Below are positions 1 through 9,262 of a stretch of DNA of 64,000 nucleotides, one piece after another (the first letter of the stretch is position 1; each line of letters opens with the position of its first letter). This DNA is from Winogradskyella psychrotolerans (GTDB lineage: Bacteria > Bacteroidota > Bacteroidia > Flavobacteriales > Flavobacteriaceae), in the NCBI RefSeq assembly GCF_018860545.1, contig NZ_JAHKPN010000052.1:335821-399820 (forward strand). Reading direction: 5' to 3'. The notes under the pieces are model-generated. The model did no database searches and had not been told where the DNA came from. It was given only the letters and a program-made list of their open reading frames with translations. The position numbers and the translations under genes are program-made.

Positions 1-10
1 CTGCCATATA

Positions 11-1276
11 TTAAAGTACAAATCCTTTAGGAATTATAGCATCTTTCTTTATCACAACGATGCCTTCTTTCACGACGTATTCATTTGTTTCTGTATCAGC
101 CAAATGTGCTCCTCCATTAATTCTAACATCATCACCTATTCGCACATTCTTATCTATAATGGTGTTTTTAATATAGCAGCGTTCTCCAATCCCTAAAAGT
201 ATTTCGGTGTGTTGATTATTAATATCATCTAAACTTTCATAATCATCATTACCCATCATATAGGTATTAATGATTGTTGAATCCTTTCCGATTCTGGAAC
301 GAATACCAATCACAGATTTTTCAATCTTAGCGGCACTAATTATACAACCCTCTGCAACCACAGCTCGATCTAATGCTGTTCCTGAAATTTTTGAAGTCGG
401 AAGTATGCGCGCATTGGTGTAGGTACGTTGCTTAGAATCGTATAAATTAAATTGAGGTAAATCGTCTGTAAATCCAAGATTAGCTTCAAAAAATGAGTCT
501 ATATTTCCGATGTCTGTCCAATACCCTTCATATTGATAACTTAATGTTTTATGGTTTTCAATAGATTGTGGAATAATCTCTTTCCCAAAATCATTCGTTT
601 CAGGGTTATTCATTAAATCAATTAACAATTGTCTATTAAAAATATAAATACCCATAGAAGCTAGGTGATTCCTACCCAGTGCTTTCATGTCGTTACTCGT
701 CTCCGAAGTCCAGTCAGGTAATAATTCTTTTCCTGGTTTTTCAATAAATGAAGTAACTACATTATCCTTATCTGTCTTTAGAATACCAAAAGACGTCGCA
801 TCTTTCTCATTAACTGGTATTGTAGCAATAGAAATTTCAGCTTTAGCATCGATATGTGCTTGAATCATTTCATTAAAATCCATTTGGTATAATTGATCAC
901 CAGATAATATTAAAGCATACTCAAAATCGTGTGCTTTAATATGCTGCATACTTTGTCTTACAGCATCTGCTGTGCCTTGAAACCATGATTTACTTTCTGG
1001 AGTTTGTTCTGCAGCTAATACATCAACAAACGCAGAACTGAAAAAACTAAAATGATACGTATTTTTAATATGCCTATTTAAAGAAGCCGAATTAAATTGA
1101 GTTAACACATACATGCGCTTAATATCAGAATTTATACAATTTGAAATCGGAATATCCACCAATCTGTATTTACCAGCTATTGGTACGGCTGGCTTGGATC
1201 GTTTTTCAGTTAGTGGATATAAGCGAGACCCTTGGCCTCCTCCCAGTATAATTGACAATACTTTATCGTTTATCAT
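11..1276 (-). CDS. glgC: Glucose-1-phosphate adenylyltransferase
   Basis: Makes ADP-glucose from glucose-1-phosphate and ATP, the committed step of bacterial glycogen synthesis in the cytoplasm. The 421-residue product has the nucleotidyltransferase signature GGGQGSRLYPLT near residues 12-23, the KPAVP motif just after it, and the sugar-binding segment YWTDIGNIDSF near residue 258. The last ~120 residues are hexapeptide-like and fit the left-handed beta-helix of the family. Length is normal. It starts at an ATG 42 bp downstream of glgA on the same strand, so the two probably form one operon; other glycogen genes may lie beyond the left edge. Confidence 0.96.
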   Translation of the reverse strand: MINDKVLSIILGGGQGSRLYPLTEKRSKPAVPIAGKYRLVDIPISNCINSDIKRMYVLTQFNSASLNRHIKNTYHFSFFSSAFVDVLAAEQTPESKSWFQGTADAVRQSMQHIKAHDFEYALILSGDQLYQMDFNEMIQAHIDAKAEISIATIPVNEKDATSFGILKTDKDNVVTSFIEKPGKELLPDWTSETSNDMKALGRNHLASMGIYIFNRQLLIDLMNNPETNDFGKEIIPQSIENHKTLSYQYEGYWTDIGNIDSFFEANLGFTDDLPQFNLYDSKQRTYTNARILPTSKISGTALDRAVVAEGCIISAAKIEKSVIGIRSRIGKDSTIINTYMMGNDDYESLDDINNQHTEILLGIGERCYIKNTIIDKNVRIGDDVRINGGAHLADTETNEYVVKEGIVVIKKDAIIPKGFVL

Positions 1277-1318
1277 AGCTTTTATTTAGTTTAGATTAGC
1301 TTCGTTTTATTTAGTTAT

Positions 1319-2722
1319 TTAGTTTATTGAATTATATAAATCGATATAGGCTTTAGCAGAGACTTTCCAAGAGTGATCTATACTCATTATACGCTTTCTA
1401 TTAGCCTTAAATTCCTTCTGCTGTTTGTAAAACTCTTTTCCTCTGTTTATGGAATACACAATATCTTGTATGGAGACCTCATTATGACAAATACCAAAAC
1501 CGTGATCACCTATATCTACAACAGTATCTTTTAAACCACCAATGCGTCTTACAACAGGCACTGTACCGTATCTTAGAGAATACATTTGGTTTAATCCACA
1601 AGGTTCCACGCGCGATGGCATTAATAGAAAGTCCGCACCTGCATAAATAATGTGTGAAAGTTTTTCGTCATAGCCAATGTACGCGTTGTAATTCCCACTA
1701 TGTCGTGCTATTAAATCAAATAATTGGTGTTCTGTATCTTTTGACCCAGAACCTAACACAATTACTGATATCTCCTTAGAACGCAATGCGTAATCTAAGG
1801 CGTAAGGTAAAAGTTCAGCACCTTTCTCGCCCACTAAACGACCAATAAAAGCAAATAGAGGCTTACTTTCGTCGAGGTTAAACTGAGAACACAGCCAATG
1901 TTTATTTCCTTTTTTACCAGATTCTACAGTAGATTTTTTATAGGTCTTTATAATATACTTATCGGTTTCCGGATTCCAAACTTCCGAATCTATACCATTT
2001 AAAATACCTACAGCTTTAAAATTTTCATGAGACAACAAGGACTCAAGTCCATTAGCGCTATATTTTAATTCTTCCATATAACTAGGAGAAACTGTAGTTA
2101 CTCGCCAAGCACACTTTATGGCTGCGGCTAAAGGATTAATTGTGCCATCCCACATTATTAATCCTACTTTTTCAATATTAAATCTTGGTATTTTGTACAA
2201 ATTATCATAAGCCATCCATCCTTGATATTGCGCATTATGAATGGTGGTAATAATTGGAATTTTATTTAAAGATTCATACTTATAACTTTCCTGCGCCATA
2301 AAAGGAATTAAACCTGTGTGATGATCATGGCAATGGATATAGTTCGGTTTTTCTTCCAAAGTTAATATCCAATCTAAAGCAGCTATTTGAAATGCTAAAA
2401 AGCGATCGGTATCAAAATCTGTATATACACTTTCTGTGTAAAGTAATTCTCCAATATGAACAAAGAAAATATCAAAATCTAAAACCTGATCTTCAATTTT
2501 TAATATGTTGAAATTTAGCTGATGATTCCCTAAACTGACCTCAGCCTCAAAAATTGACGTGAATTTGTGCGACTGGGTAAATTTATTGTTATAAAATGGC
2601 ATTATTACAGCACTATAGGCACCAATTTCATTTTGATATTTTGGTAAAGCTCCTACGACATCAGCTAACCCACCTACTTTAGCTATTGGATAACATTCTG
2701 CACTTATATGAATTATTTTCAT
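1319..2722 (-). CDS. glgA: Glycogen synthase (ADP-glucose type, GT5)
   Basis: Transfers glucose from ADP-glucose to a growing alpha-1,4-glucan. The 467-residue protein has the N-terminal ADP-glucose loop KVGGLADVVGALP at about residues 15-27 and, in the C-terminal Rossmann half, FIGRLVGEKG and the donor-binding segment PSRVEPCGLNQMYSLRYG followed by the GGLKDTV loop. Length and motif order match bacterial GlgA. It is upstream of glgC on the minus strand with a 42 bp gap. Its ATG is 158 bp from the divergent msrB, so the shared intergenic region probably holds both promoters. Confidence 0.95.
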   Translation of the reverse strand: MKIIHISAECYPIAKVGGLADVVGALPKYQNEIGAYSAVIMPFYNNKFTQSHKFTSIFEAEVSLGNHQLNFNILKIEDQVLDFDIFFVHIGELLYTESVYTDFDTDRFLAFQIAALDWILTLEEKPNYIHCHDHHTGLIPFMAQESYKYESLNKIPIITTIHNAQYQGWMAYDNLYKIPRFNIEKVGLIMWDGTINPLAAAIKCAWRVTTVSPSYMEELKYSANGLESLLSHENFKAVGILNGIDSEVWNPETDKYIIKTYKKSTVESGKKGNKHWLCSQFNLDESKPLFAFIGRLVGEKGAELLPYALDYALRSKEISVIVLGSGSKDTEHQLFDLIARHSGNYNAYIGYDEKLSHIIYAGADFLLMPSRVEPCGLNQMYSLRYGTVPVVRRIGGLKDTVVDIGDHGFGICHNEVSIQDIVYSINRGKEFYKQQKEFKANRKRIMSIDHSWKVSAKAYIDLYNSIN

Positions 2723-2880
2723 TGGTAATTATAAACTAATAGTTGTTGCTGTTAAATTTAACGATAATTAAAATAAATTCAAGCATTATTTTGAAGGTAA
2801 TTTAAAAATAACATTGACAAAACATTGTAATGAATAACACATCATATCGACTAAAGTCAGAAAGAACAATTTTAAAAATT

Positions 2881-3372
2881 ATGATTTTGAAAAATATAGC
2901 ATTAGTAACACTTATTAGTTTGTTTTTTAGTTGCAACAGTTCAGCTCAAAAAACAGAAACTAAAACCAAAGAAACCTTTGAAATTACAAAAACTGAAGCG
3001 GAATGGAAAGCCCAACTCACAGCAGAACAATATCATGTTTTAAGAGAAGCGGGAACAGAACGACCATTTTCTAGTCCATTAAATAAAAATTACGAGAAAG
3101 GTGTTTACCATTGTGCTGCCTGTAATACACCTTTATTTAAAAGTGAACATAAATTTGATTCTGGTACGGGTTGGCCAAGTTTTGATCGTGTAATTGAGGG
3201 TAATGTTGCCTTTGGTACAGATACCAAAATTGGTTATACTAGAGACGAAGAACATTGTGCAACTTGTGGAGGTCATTTAGGCCATGTATTCAATGATGGT
3301 CCTAAAGAAACCACAGGGAAGCGGCATTGTATTAATGGAGACGCTTTAAAGTTTGTCCCTTCTGAAGGCTAA
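2881..3372 (+). CDS. msrB: Peptide-methionine (R)-S-oxide reductase, lipoprotein form
   Basis: Reduces methionine-R-sulfoxide in proteins. With the ATG at 2881 the product has 163 residues and begins with a lipoprotein signal whose lipobox LFFSC places the lipidated cysteine at position 18; an earlier in-frame ATG at 2830 would put a charged stretch before the signal, so 2881 is preferred. The SelR domain holds two CxxC zinc pairs (Cys78/81 and Cys126/129), the GTGWPSF motif, and the catalytic Cys150 in RHCIN. The signal suggests repair of oxidised envelope proteins. It stands alone between divergent glgA and smpB. Confidence 0.94.
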   Translation: MILKNIALVTLISLFFSCNSSAQKTETKTKETFEITKTEAEWKAQLTAEQYHVLREAGTERPFSSPLNKNYEKGVYHCAACNTPLFKSEHKFDSGTGWPSFDRVIEGNVAFGTDTKIGYTRDEEHCATCGGHLGHVFNDGPKETTGKRHCINGDALKFVPSEG

Positions 3373-3543
3373 AATCCATTAAAGAAATTCTGTTTATTTT
3401 AGTAATTAAATGTTTCGTTATATAAGTATGGCCTTTTCTCAAAACGGTCTCTGTATAATGGAACATAAAATCATTGTATTCTATTTCTTTCATCTTCTAA
3501 CTTTTTTGTGTAGTTCTACCTTCAAATTTCTATCTTACTTTGT

Positions 3544-3551
3544 TATCTTTG
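3544..3551 (+). promoter_or_regulatory. Putative -7 promoter element of smpB
   Basis: TATCTTTG matches the Bacteroidota -7 consensus TAnnTTTG and ends six bases before the smpB ATG. Transcription would then begin at or very near the start codon, giving a leaderless or nearly leaderless mRNA. No convincing -33 TTG was found at the usual spacing. Confidence 0.4.
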
Positions 3552-3557
3552 ACACCC

Positions 3558-4016
3558 ATGCAAAAAACGATTAACATATTAAATAAGAAAGCCAAATTTC
3601 AGTACGAGATATCAGATAAATATACGGCTGGAATTGTACTTACCGGAACTGAGATTAAATCCATAAGATCTAGCAAAGCTTCTATTGCTGAAAGTTTTTG
3701 TGAATTTAATGACAAAGGGGAATTGTTTGTTATTAATATGACGGTTGAAGAGTACAAATACGGCACCTATTACAACCACAGACCAAAAGCGGAACGTAAA
3801 CTTTTACTTAACAAAAAAGAGCTTAAAAAGTTGAAAAAAGAAATGGATGTAAAGGGTAATGCTATCATTCCTCTAAAATTATTTCTTAACGACAGAGGTT
3901 TGGCTAAACTTATTATTGGATTAGGGAAAGGTAAAAAACTCTACGACAAACGCGAGACCATTAAAGATCGTGATAATAAACGTAATTTAGATCGTATCAA
4001 AAAAGATTTCCGATAG
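3558..4016 (+). CDS. smpB: SsrA-binding protein
   Basis: Binds tmRNA and brings it to stalled ribosomes for trans-translation. The 152-residue product contains the conserved OB-fold segments GIVLTGTEIKSIRSSKA near the N-terminus and YNHRPKAERKLLLNKKE in the middle, and ends in the basic tail typical of the family (KRETIKDRD onward). The ATG at 3558 gives the normal start MQKTINILNKKAKFQYEI; an upstream in-frame ATG at 3540 lies before the -7 box and is unlikely. The tmRNA gene itself is not in this window. Confidence 0.96.
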   Translation: MQKTINILNKKAKFQYEISDKYTAGIVLTGTEIKSIRSSKASIAESFCEFNDKGELFVINMTVEEYKYGTYYNHRPKAERKLLLNKKELKKLKKEMDVKGNAIIPLKLFLNDRGLAKLIIGLGKGKKLYDKRETIKDRDNKRNLDRIKKDFR

Positions 4017-4028
4017 TACATATTAGAA

Positions 4029-4865
4029 ATGAACAGGTTTATAATTGTATTTGTTTTAGCGTTAAACTTCAGCTTCGCTCAAGACAGCAACCATTTAGAA
4101 ATTAATCAAGAGTTTAAAACAGACCAGATTGTTTATTTATTTGGTGATAACGTAAAATTAAGACAATCTCCATCTGTTGACTCTGATGTTGTTAAATTTT
4201 TAACCATAGGAGAACCGCTAAGAATTATTGAAAAGAGTTCTGAATCGTTTGTGTATAACGGCATAAACTCGCCATGGTATAAAGTAGAACACAACAACCA
4301 ACACGGTTATGTTGTAGGTGGTTTAATTTCAATAGTAGAAAAGAAAGCTGATAATGTTCGATTTCTATTTGCTACAGAAATAGTTGAAGAGAAACTATAT
4401 ATTATTACAAGGGCACTTATTAATTCTAAGACTGAATATTTTGAAAACAAATCAGAATTTCTTGGAAGCAATTACGGTTTTAAGATAAACCTCTATAATA
4501 ATCGCGGTGTTAATAGCATTGATAATATTCTATTTATTAATTACCTCCCAGAATCTTGCGGAGCAAATTCTGGCGGCTACTACCTTTTTCTAGACAGTAA
4601 CAACCTATACAAAGTCATTGACGTTTTTTCAAGTGCAGATATTGGATTTTGGGAATCAGAGAATTTAATTTTCCCTAATGATCCTAAAGGAGAACAAGAC
4701 AAAATAATTTATTTTCAGGAACATGGACAATATTCAGAAATGGATAATCTTGAAAATGAACCTACTTGGGAGAAGTCTAGTATAACTAAAGTGAATTTAA
4801 AATGGGTTAACAACACGCTTCAACCCAATCCTAAAACCATTACCGAAAATCTCAACAAAGAATAG
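4029..4865 (+). CDS. Exported SH3-domain protein
   Basis: The 278-residue protein opens with a Sec signal peptide ending near FSFAQ. Residues ~35-100 resemble a bacterial SH3 (SH3b) domain: VKLRQSPSVDSDVVKFL, a hydrophobic core, then WYKVEH and HGYVVGGLIS. Such domains often bind peptidoglycan or peptide ligands. The C-terminal ~170 residues match no family I recognise and end without a sorting domain. It starts 12 bp after smpB and may be cotranscribed. Localisation is inferred as periplasmic. Confidence 0.7.
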   Translation: MNRFIIVFVLALNFSFAQDSNHLEINQEFKTDQIVYLFGDNVKLRQSPSVDSDVVKFLTIGEPLRIIEKSSESFVYNGINSPWYKVEHNNQHGYVVGGLISIVEKKADNVRFLFATEIVEEKLYIITRALINSKTEYFENKSEFLGSNYGFKINLYNNRGVNSIDNILFINYLPESCGANSGGYYLFLDSNNLYKVIDVFSSADIGFWESENLIFPNDPKGEQDKIIYFQEHGQYSEMDNLENEPTWEKSSITKVNLKWVNNTLQPNPKTITENLNKE

Positions 4866-5106
4866 TCTTCAGCAACACTTTGTGTCTATATCATATCGTT
4901 TTTTTGTGATTTTATTTAGTCAAAAACGATAATTTTAAGATTCCTATAACTTTTACATTCTATTTTTAGTCTAAGTTTGATGCAACCTTTTGCAATTTAT
5001 TTACGTCTTTTATAATAAGTAACACAAGATTTTTTCAACTTTAGGCACAAAATTTGTGAATTGAAGTGAAATTCGATTCAAACATTATTTTCATCAATCA
5101 CTCTCT

Positions 5107-7572
5107 ATGACTAAAACACTACTCAGCGCCTTCCTTATTTGTATAACTACATTAGTGTCCGCGCAAATCACCGGCAACATTACAGACCATAACAACGAAC
5201 CACTTCCCTTTGTAAATATCTTAATTGAGAATACGTACAAAGGCACAACAAGTAATGATGATGGTTATTACGAACTTAATATTACCGCGCCACAAACCTA
5301 TACTATTGTGTATAGCTATTTGGGTTATAAAACGGTAAAAAAGACAGTTACAATCCATAAATTTCCATATCAGTTAGATGTAACGTTAACAGAAGAATCT
5401 GTTTCGTTAAACGAAGTACTTATTGATGCAGAAAATGATCCCGCCAATGCTATTATGCGTCAAGCCATTGCACAACGTAAAGCTAATCTTGATAAAATAA
5501 ACTCTTTTAAAGCCGATTTCTATTCTAGAGGCTTAATTAAAATAAAGGATGCTCCCGAAAAAATAATGGGTCAAGATGTTGGTGATTTAGGTGGTGGCTT
5601 AGATTCTACACGAAGTGGAATCATCTATTTATCGGAAACCATTTCTAAAATTCAGTTTCTGAATCCTGATAAGCTTAAAGAAAAAATTACAGCATCAAAA
5701 ATTAGTGGAGATAGCAACGGCTTTAGCTTTAATAGTGCTTTAGATGTGGACTTTAACTTTTATAATAACACCATTAGTTTTGGCAATGAAATCGTTTCAC
5801 CTATTGCTAATAATGCTTTTAGTTATTACCGCTACAAGCTTGAAGGTATTTTTTACGACGACAGAGGAAACCTCATAAACAAAGTAAAAGTTTTACCAAA
5901 ACGAAAAAATGACCCTGTATTTTCTGGCTTCATTTACATTGTAGAAGATCAGTGGGATATTTTTGCTATTGAATTAGATATTACTGGTGTTCAAGCACGA
6001 ATTCCTATGGTAGATGTCATTGCACTACAGCAGAGCTTTTCGTATTCTGAAGCTGATGATATTTGGGCTCAAATTTCGCAAAGTATTGATTTTAAATATG
6101 CCTTATTTGGCATTAAGGGTGAAGGTCGATTTACGGCAGTTTACAGTAATTATGAATTTAATACTGGCCTTACCAGAAAAGATTTTAGTCGCGAAATTGT
6201 GGCTTATGAAAAAGAAGCCAACAAGAAAGATTCTATATTTTGGAACGCCATTAGACCCGTGCCTTTAACTGCTGAAGAACGTACCGATTATATAAAAAAA
6301 GATAGTATTCAAATTCTACGCGAGTCTAAACCATACTTAGATTCTATAGATGCTGTAAGAAACAAATTTAAACTCAGTAGTATCTTAGGCTATACCTATC
6401 AGAATTCTCATAAAGATTATCGCTTAGGTTATGACATTCCATTGCTAGGAGTGCAATTCAATACCGTTCAAGGTTATACGGCTAATGCCAATGTGTTTTA
6501 CACAAAAAATTATGACGATTTTAAACGCTTTTTTAGAGCTAGTGGAAATATTCAATATGGATTTTCTGATGAACGTTTGCGTGCAACAGGTGCGTTATTG
6601 TATAAATTCAACAGTATTAGTAATTCCTTTTTAAGGTTGTCTGGTGGAGTTTCTGCAGAACAGTTTAATCCATCCAATCCTATTTCTCCATTAATCAATT
6701 CCGTAAGCACACTCTTTTTTGAAGATAATTACATGAAGCTATATGACAAGAGTTATGTTGCTTTAAATTATTCTGAAGAGCTATTCAACGGCTTCAGATT
6801 ATATGCAGGTGTAAGTTATGAAAGACGAAAAGCACTTTTCAACACCACAGACCAAACATTCATTAATGAAGAGAACGATGTATATACGAGCAACAATCCA
6901 ATAGATGAAACTGCTTTTGGCATTGCGCCTTTTCAAACCCATAATATTATAAAAGCGAATATTGATGCCAGAATCAATTTTGGACAAGAATACTTAAGCT
7001 ATCCTGATGCTAAATACAATGTTGGTAATGACGATTACCCAACCTTGTACTTAGGTTACGAAAAAGGATTTGGCGCCACCAATAGCGATTATAATTTTGA
7101 TCAAATAAAAGCAAGTCTCATACAATCATTTAACGTAAAAGACAAAGGTCGATTGATGTATAATCTAAAAGCCGGCACCTTTTTTAATGCTGATGATATG
7201 GCCTTTATGGATTACCAACATTTTAACGGTAACCAAACGCACATTAGTACTGAAGGGAATTATACCAATGTGTTTAACAATCTAGATTATTATACGGCGA
7301 GCACCAATGAGTCGTATTTTGAAGCACATGTAGAACACGATTTTAATGGCTTTTTACTCGGAAAAATGCCATTATTAAATAAGTTGAATTTTAACTTAGT
7401 CATTGGCGCACATGTATTAGCCACACCAGATTTTAAACCGTATCAGGAATATTCCGTTGGTGTTGATAATATTGGTTGGGGAAAATGGAGATTCTTAAGA
7501 GTTGATTATTTACGTTCGTACCAAAACGGATTTCAGAGCGATGCTATTGTATTTGGTTTGAAATTCTTTTAA
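5107..7572 (+). CDS. DUF5686/CarboxypepD-regulatory-like outer-membrane protein
   Basis: An 821-residue protein with a signal peptide ending near VSAQ. Residues ~20-100 form a carboxypeptidase-D regulatory-like beta-sandwich (ITGNITDHNNEPLPFVN, GTTSNDDGYYELN), the domain found at the N-terminus of many Bacteroidota outer-membrane proteins. The rest is rich in alternating aromatic and polar beta-strands and ends in the aromatic FGLKFF, as expected for a barrel. This arrangement fits the DUF5686 family, whose function is unknown. It lacks the TonB-dependent receptor plug motifs. A 241 bp gap without a recognisable gene precedes it. Confidence 0.8.
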   Translation: MTKTLLSAFLICITTLVSAQITGNITDHNNEPLPFVNILIENTYKGTTSNDDGYYELNITAPQTYTIVYSYLGYKTVKKTVTIHKFPYQLDVTLTEESVSLNEVLIDAENDPANAIMRQAIAQRKANLDKINSFKADFYSRGLIKIKDAPEKIMGQDVGDLGGGLDSTRSGIIYLSETISKIQFLNPDKLKEKITASKISGDSNGFSFNSALDVDFNFYNNTISFGNEIVSPIANNAFSYYRYKLEGIFYDDRGNLINKVKVLPKRKNDPVFSGFIYIVEDQWDIFAIELDITGVQARIPMVDVIALQQSFSYSEADDIWAQISQSIDFKYALFGIKGEGRFTAVYSNYEFNTGLTRKDFSREIVAYEKEANKKDSIFWNAIRPVPLTAEERTDYIKKDSIQILRESKPYLDSIDAVRNKFKLSSILGYTYQNSHKDYRLGYDIPLLGVQFNTVQGYTANANVFYTKNYDDFKRFFRASGNIQYGFSDERLRATGALLYKFNSISNSFLRLSGGVSAEQFNPSNPISPLINSVSTLFFEDNYMKLYDKSYVALNYSEELFNGFRLYAGVSYERRKALFNTTDQTFINEENDVYTSNNPIDETAFGIAPFQTHNIIKANIDARINFGQEYLSYPDAKYNVGNDDYPTLYLGYEKGFGATNSDYNFDQIKASLIQSFNVKDKGRLMYNLKAGTFFNADDMAFMDYQHFNGNQTHISTEGNYTNVFNNLDYYTASTNESYFEAHVEHDFNGFLLGKMPLLNKLNFNLVIGAHVLATPDFKPYQEYSVGVDNIGWGKWRFLRVDYLRSYQNGFQSDAIVFGLKFF

Positions 7573-7593
7573 CTTTATAAGAAATAAAATGCG

Positions 7594-8118
7594 ATGAAAA
7601 AATCCCTATTTCTAATTTTTGTTATTTGTATATTTAATTGCGAATCTAAAACAACTAATGAAAGGACTAATTTAAATCACACAATAGATAGTCTTAAAGT
7701 AGAACTTTTAAACGCTAATAATATTATAAATTCACTTAAAGGAGAAGCTAACAAAATAATAGAACCTAAATACAATAATGAAAATTTTGATTCTTTCTTT
7801 TGGAGTTTTATGACTGACTCCACTTTTCAAATGAACCGAATAAAGTTTCCACTCACTTATATAACATGGAAAGGTGATTTAGGTGGACCTATTGATACTC
7901 TATCATTACCTAAAAACAAATGGAAATACAATTCATTTTATATAAATACAGCTAGTGAAAGAACCCAAATATATGATAACTTTGATTTAATTTTACGACC
8001 GACAAATGAACGTGTTATTCATTGGTATGGAGTTGAGACAGGAGGTGATTCCAAATACTATTTTGAAGGCAAAAACGGAAAATGGTATTTAGTACAAAAA
8101 GAGCAACTTGGTGACTAA
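7594..8118 (+). CDS. Hypothetical lipoprotein
   Basis: The 174-residue product has a short signal with lipobox CIFNC, so it is probably a lipoprotein. Residues ~25-60 (TNLNHTIDSLKVELLNANNIINSL) form a likely short coiled coil. The C-terminal part contains several Trp and Tyr residues, including WKYNSFYINTASERTQ and IHWYGVETGGDSKYYF. I recognise no family. It starts 21 bp after the DUF5686 gene and 31 bp before the next gene, so the three may be cotranscribed. Confidence 0.6.
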   Translation: MKKSLFLIFVICIFNCESKTTNERTNLNHTIDSLKVELLNANNIINSLKGEANKIIEPKYNNENFDSFFWSFMTDSTFQMNRIKFPLTYITWKGDLGGPIDTLSLPKNKWKYNSFYINTASERTQIYDNFDLILRPTNERVIHWYGVETGGDSKYYFEGKNGKWYLVQKEQLGD

Positions 8119-8149
8119 ACTTATAAATAAGCCAATCTAAAAAATTAAT

Positions 8150-8668
8150 ATGAAAACAAAAACCACACTACTTTTATTTCTTATCACAGTAAGTATTTCA
8201 GCTCAAGAAAAGATAGATTATTCTAGTAAAGTCGCCACCATAGACAGTACCATAGCGACCTTATACTCCGTAATTTCTGGGAACAAAGGAGAAGCGCGAA
8301 ATTGGGATCTATTTAAGCATTTATTCAGAGAAGACGCTAAACTTATTCCAATAGGAAAAAAAGATAAAAAAACAACCGTGCGTTACATGTCTACAGAAGA
8401 TTATATTAAAACTTCCGGCCAATGGTTAGTCGAGAATGGATTTCATGAAATTGAAATAAAACGAGAAACACAAACTTTTGAAGACTTTGCACACGTTTTT
8501 AGTACTTACGAATCTTATAAAAGCAAAGACGACGAACAACCGTTTATGCGTGGTATTAATAGTATTCAATTATTTTATGATGGCACGCGTTGGTGGATTA
8601 TTAATTTATATTGGAAGCAAGAATCTAAAGAAGTTCCTATTCCTAAAGCTTATTTACCTCAACCATAG
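8150..8668 (+). CDS. Exported NTF2-like (SnoaL-type) protein
   Basis: A 172-residue protein with a Sec signal ending at ISAQ. The mature part looks like a single NTF2/SnoaL-like domain: helices with W-x-LFKHLFREDAKLIPIG, then paired strands ending FYDGTRWWIINLYWKQ. Such domains can be enzymes or ligand-binding modules; no catalytic residues can be assigned, so the function is unknown. It is the last gene of the run starting at 5107 and is followed by a repeat-like intergenic stretch. Confidence 0.65.
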   Translation: MKTKTTLLLFLITVSISAQEKIDYSSKVATIDSTIATLYSVISGNKGEARNWDLFKHLFREDAKLIPIGKKDKKTTVRYMSTEDYIKTSGQWLVENGFHEIEIKRETQTFEDFAHVFSTYESYKSKDDEQPFMRGINSIQLFYDGTRWWIINLYWKQESKEVPIPKAYLPQP

Positions 8669-8688
8669 TTTAAATAGTTTCTTATGTT

Positions 8689-8741
8689 AGTTCGAGTGAA
8701 TTTCAAGAGGTACGAATGAAATTTGTATCGAGAACCTTGAT
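8689..8741. repeat. Degenerate palindromic intergenic element
   Basis: Within this stretch AATTTC (8699-8704) pairs with GAAATT (8718-8723), and TCAAG-A-GGT (8703-8711) pairs, with one bulge, with ACCTTGA (8735-8741). The outer GTTC and GAAC also match. It looks like a worn interspersed palindrome rather than a terminator, because no T-run follows. Only one copy is seen here, so its repeat nature is inferred. Confidence 0.3.
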
Positions 8742-8806
8742 ACCCTTTTCCCAACAATTAACATATTTTTTAAAATTTCTAAAATTGTAAATAGCATATT
8801 TGTGAA

Positions 8807-9190
8807 GTGAGAATTTCAAACCACATAAAACAGCGAACTTCTATCCTATCCATAATTGGGTTGGTTGTGCTATTGATTTTTTCACCTTGTAAAGTCCGAA
8901 ATTCTATTCAAGAGGTTTTTAAAACTCCCAAAACAGAAGTTTCAAACAAAAGCATATCGTCTCTAAAAAATGGCAGTTGTGATATTTCTACAGATACAGA
9001 AACGATAATTTCAACAGCTAATCAGAGCCTTCAACTTTCGCAAGCTATTTTAATAAAGTACAAGCAATTTAATATTAAAACGGCTTCACTTGCTGATAGA
9101 CCTATAACACAATATTACAATGCTAGAGCCGAAATTCCGCCTTTAGCTCCTTACTATATTCTCTTTCAAAATAATAAAGCATATCTATAA
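8807..9190 (+). CDS. Small membrane-anchored or exported hypothetical protein
   Basis: A 127-residue product from a GTG start. An N-terminal basic stretch is followed by one hydrophobic segment (SILSIIGLVVLLIFSP), then a low-complexity polar tail with two cysteines and a Tyr-rich C-terminus. The cysteine after the hydrophobic segment sits in FSPC, which is not a good lipobox. No family is recognised. It lies 72 bp before the DoxD/DoxA gene on the same strand and may belong with it. The box CATATTTG just upstream differs from TAnnTTTG by one base. Confidence 0.5.
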   Translation: MRISNHIKQRTSILSIIGLVVLLIFSPCKVRNSIQEVFKTPKTEVSNKSISSLKNGSCDISTDTETIISTANQSLQLSQAILIKYKQFNIKTASLADRPITQYYNARAEIPPLAPYYILFQNNKAYL

Positions 9191-9262
9191 CTAATTTTCT
9201 TCACACCTAAGTCTAGCATTCTAGCTAGTAGAAAATTATTACTCACATTATAGATATACAAC

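Noticed and set aside
3332..3493. Minus-strand ORF of 53 codons overlapping the end of msrB
   Set aside because: Composition is unremarkable, it has no recognised family and overlaps msrB antisense. It could be real but cannot be supported.
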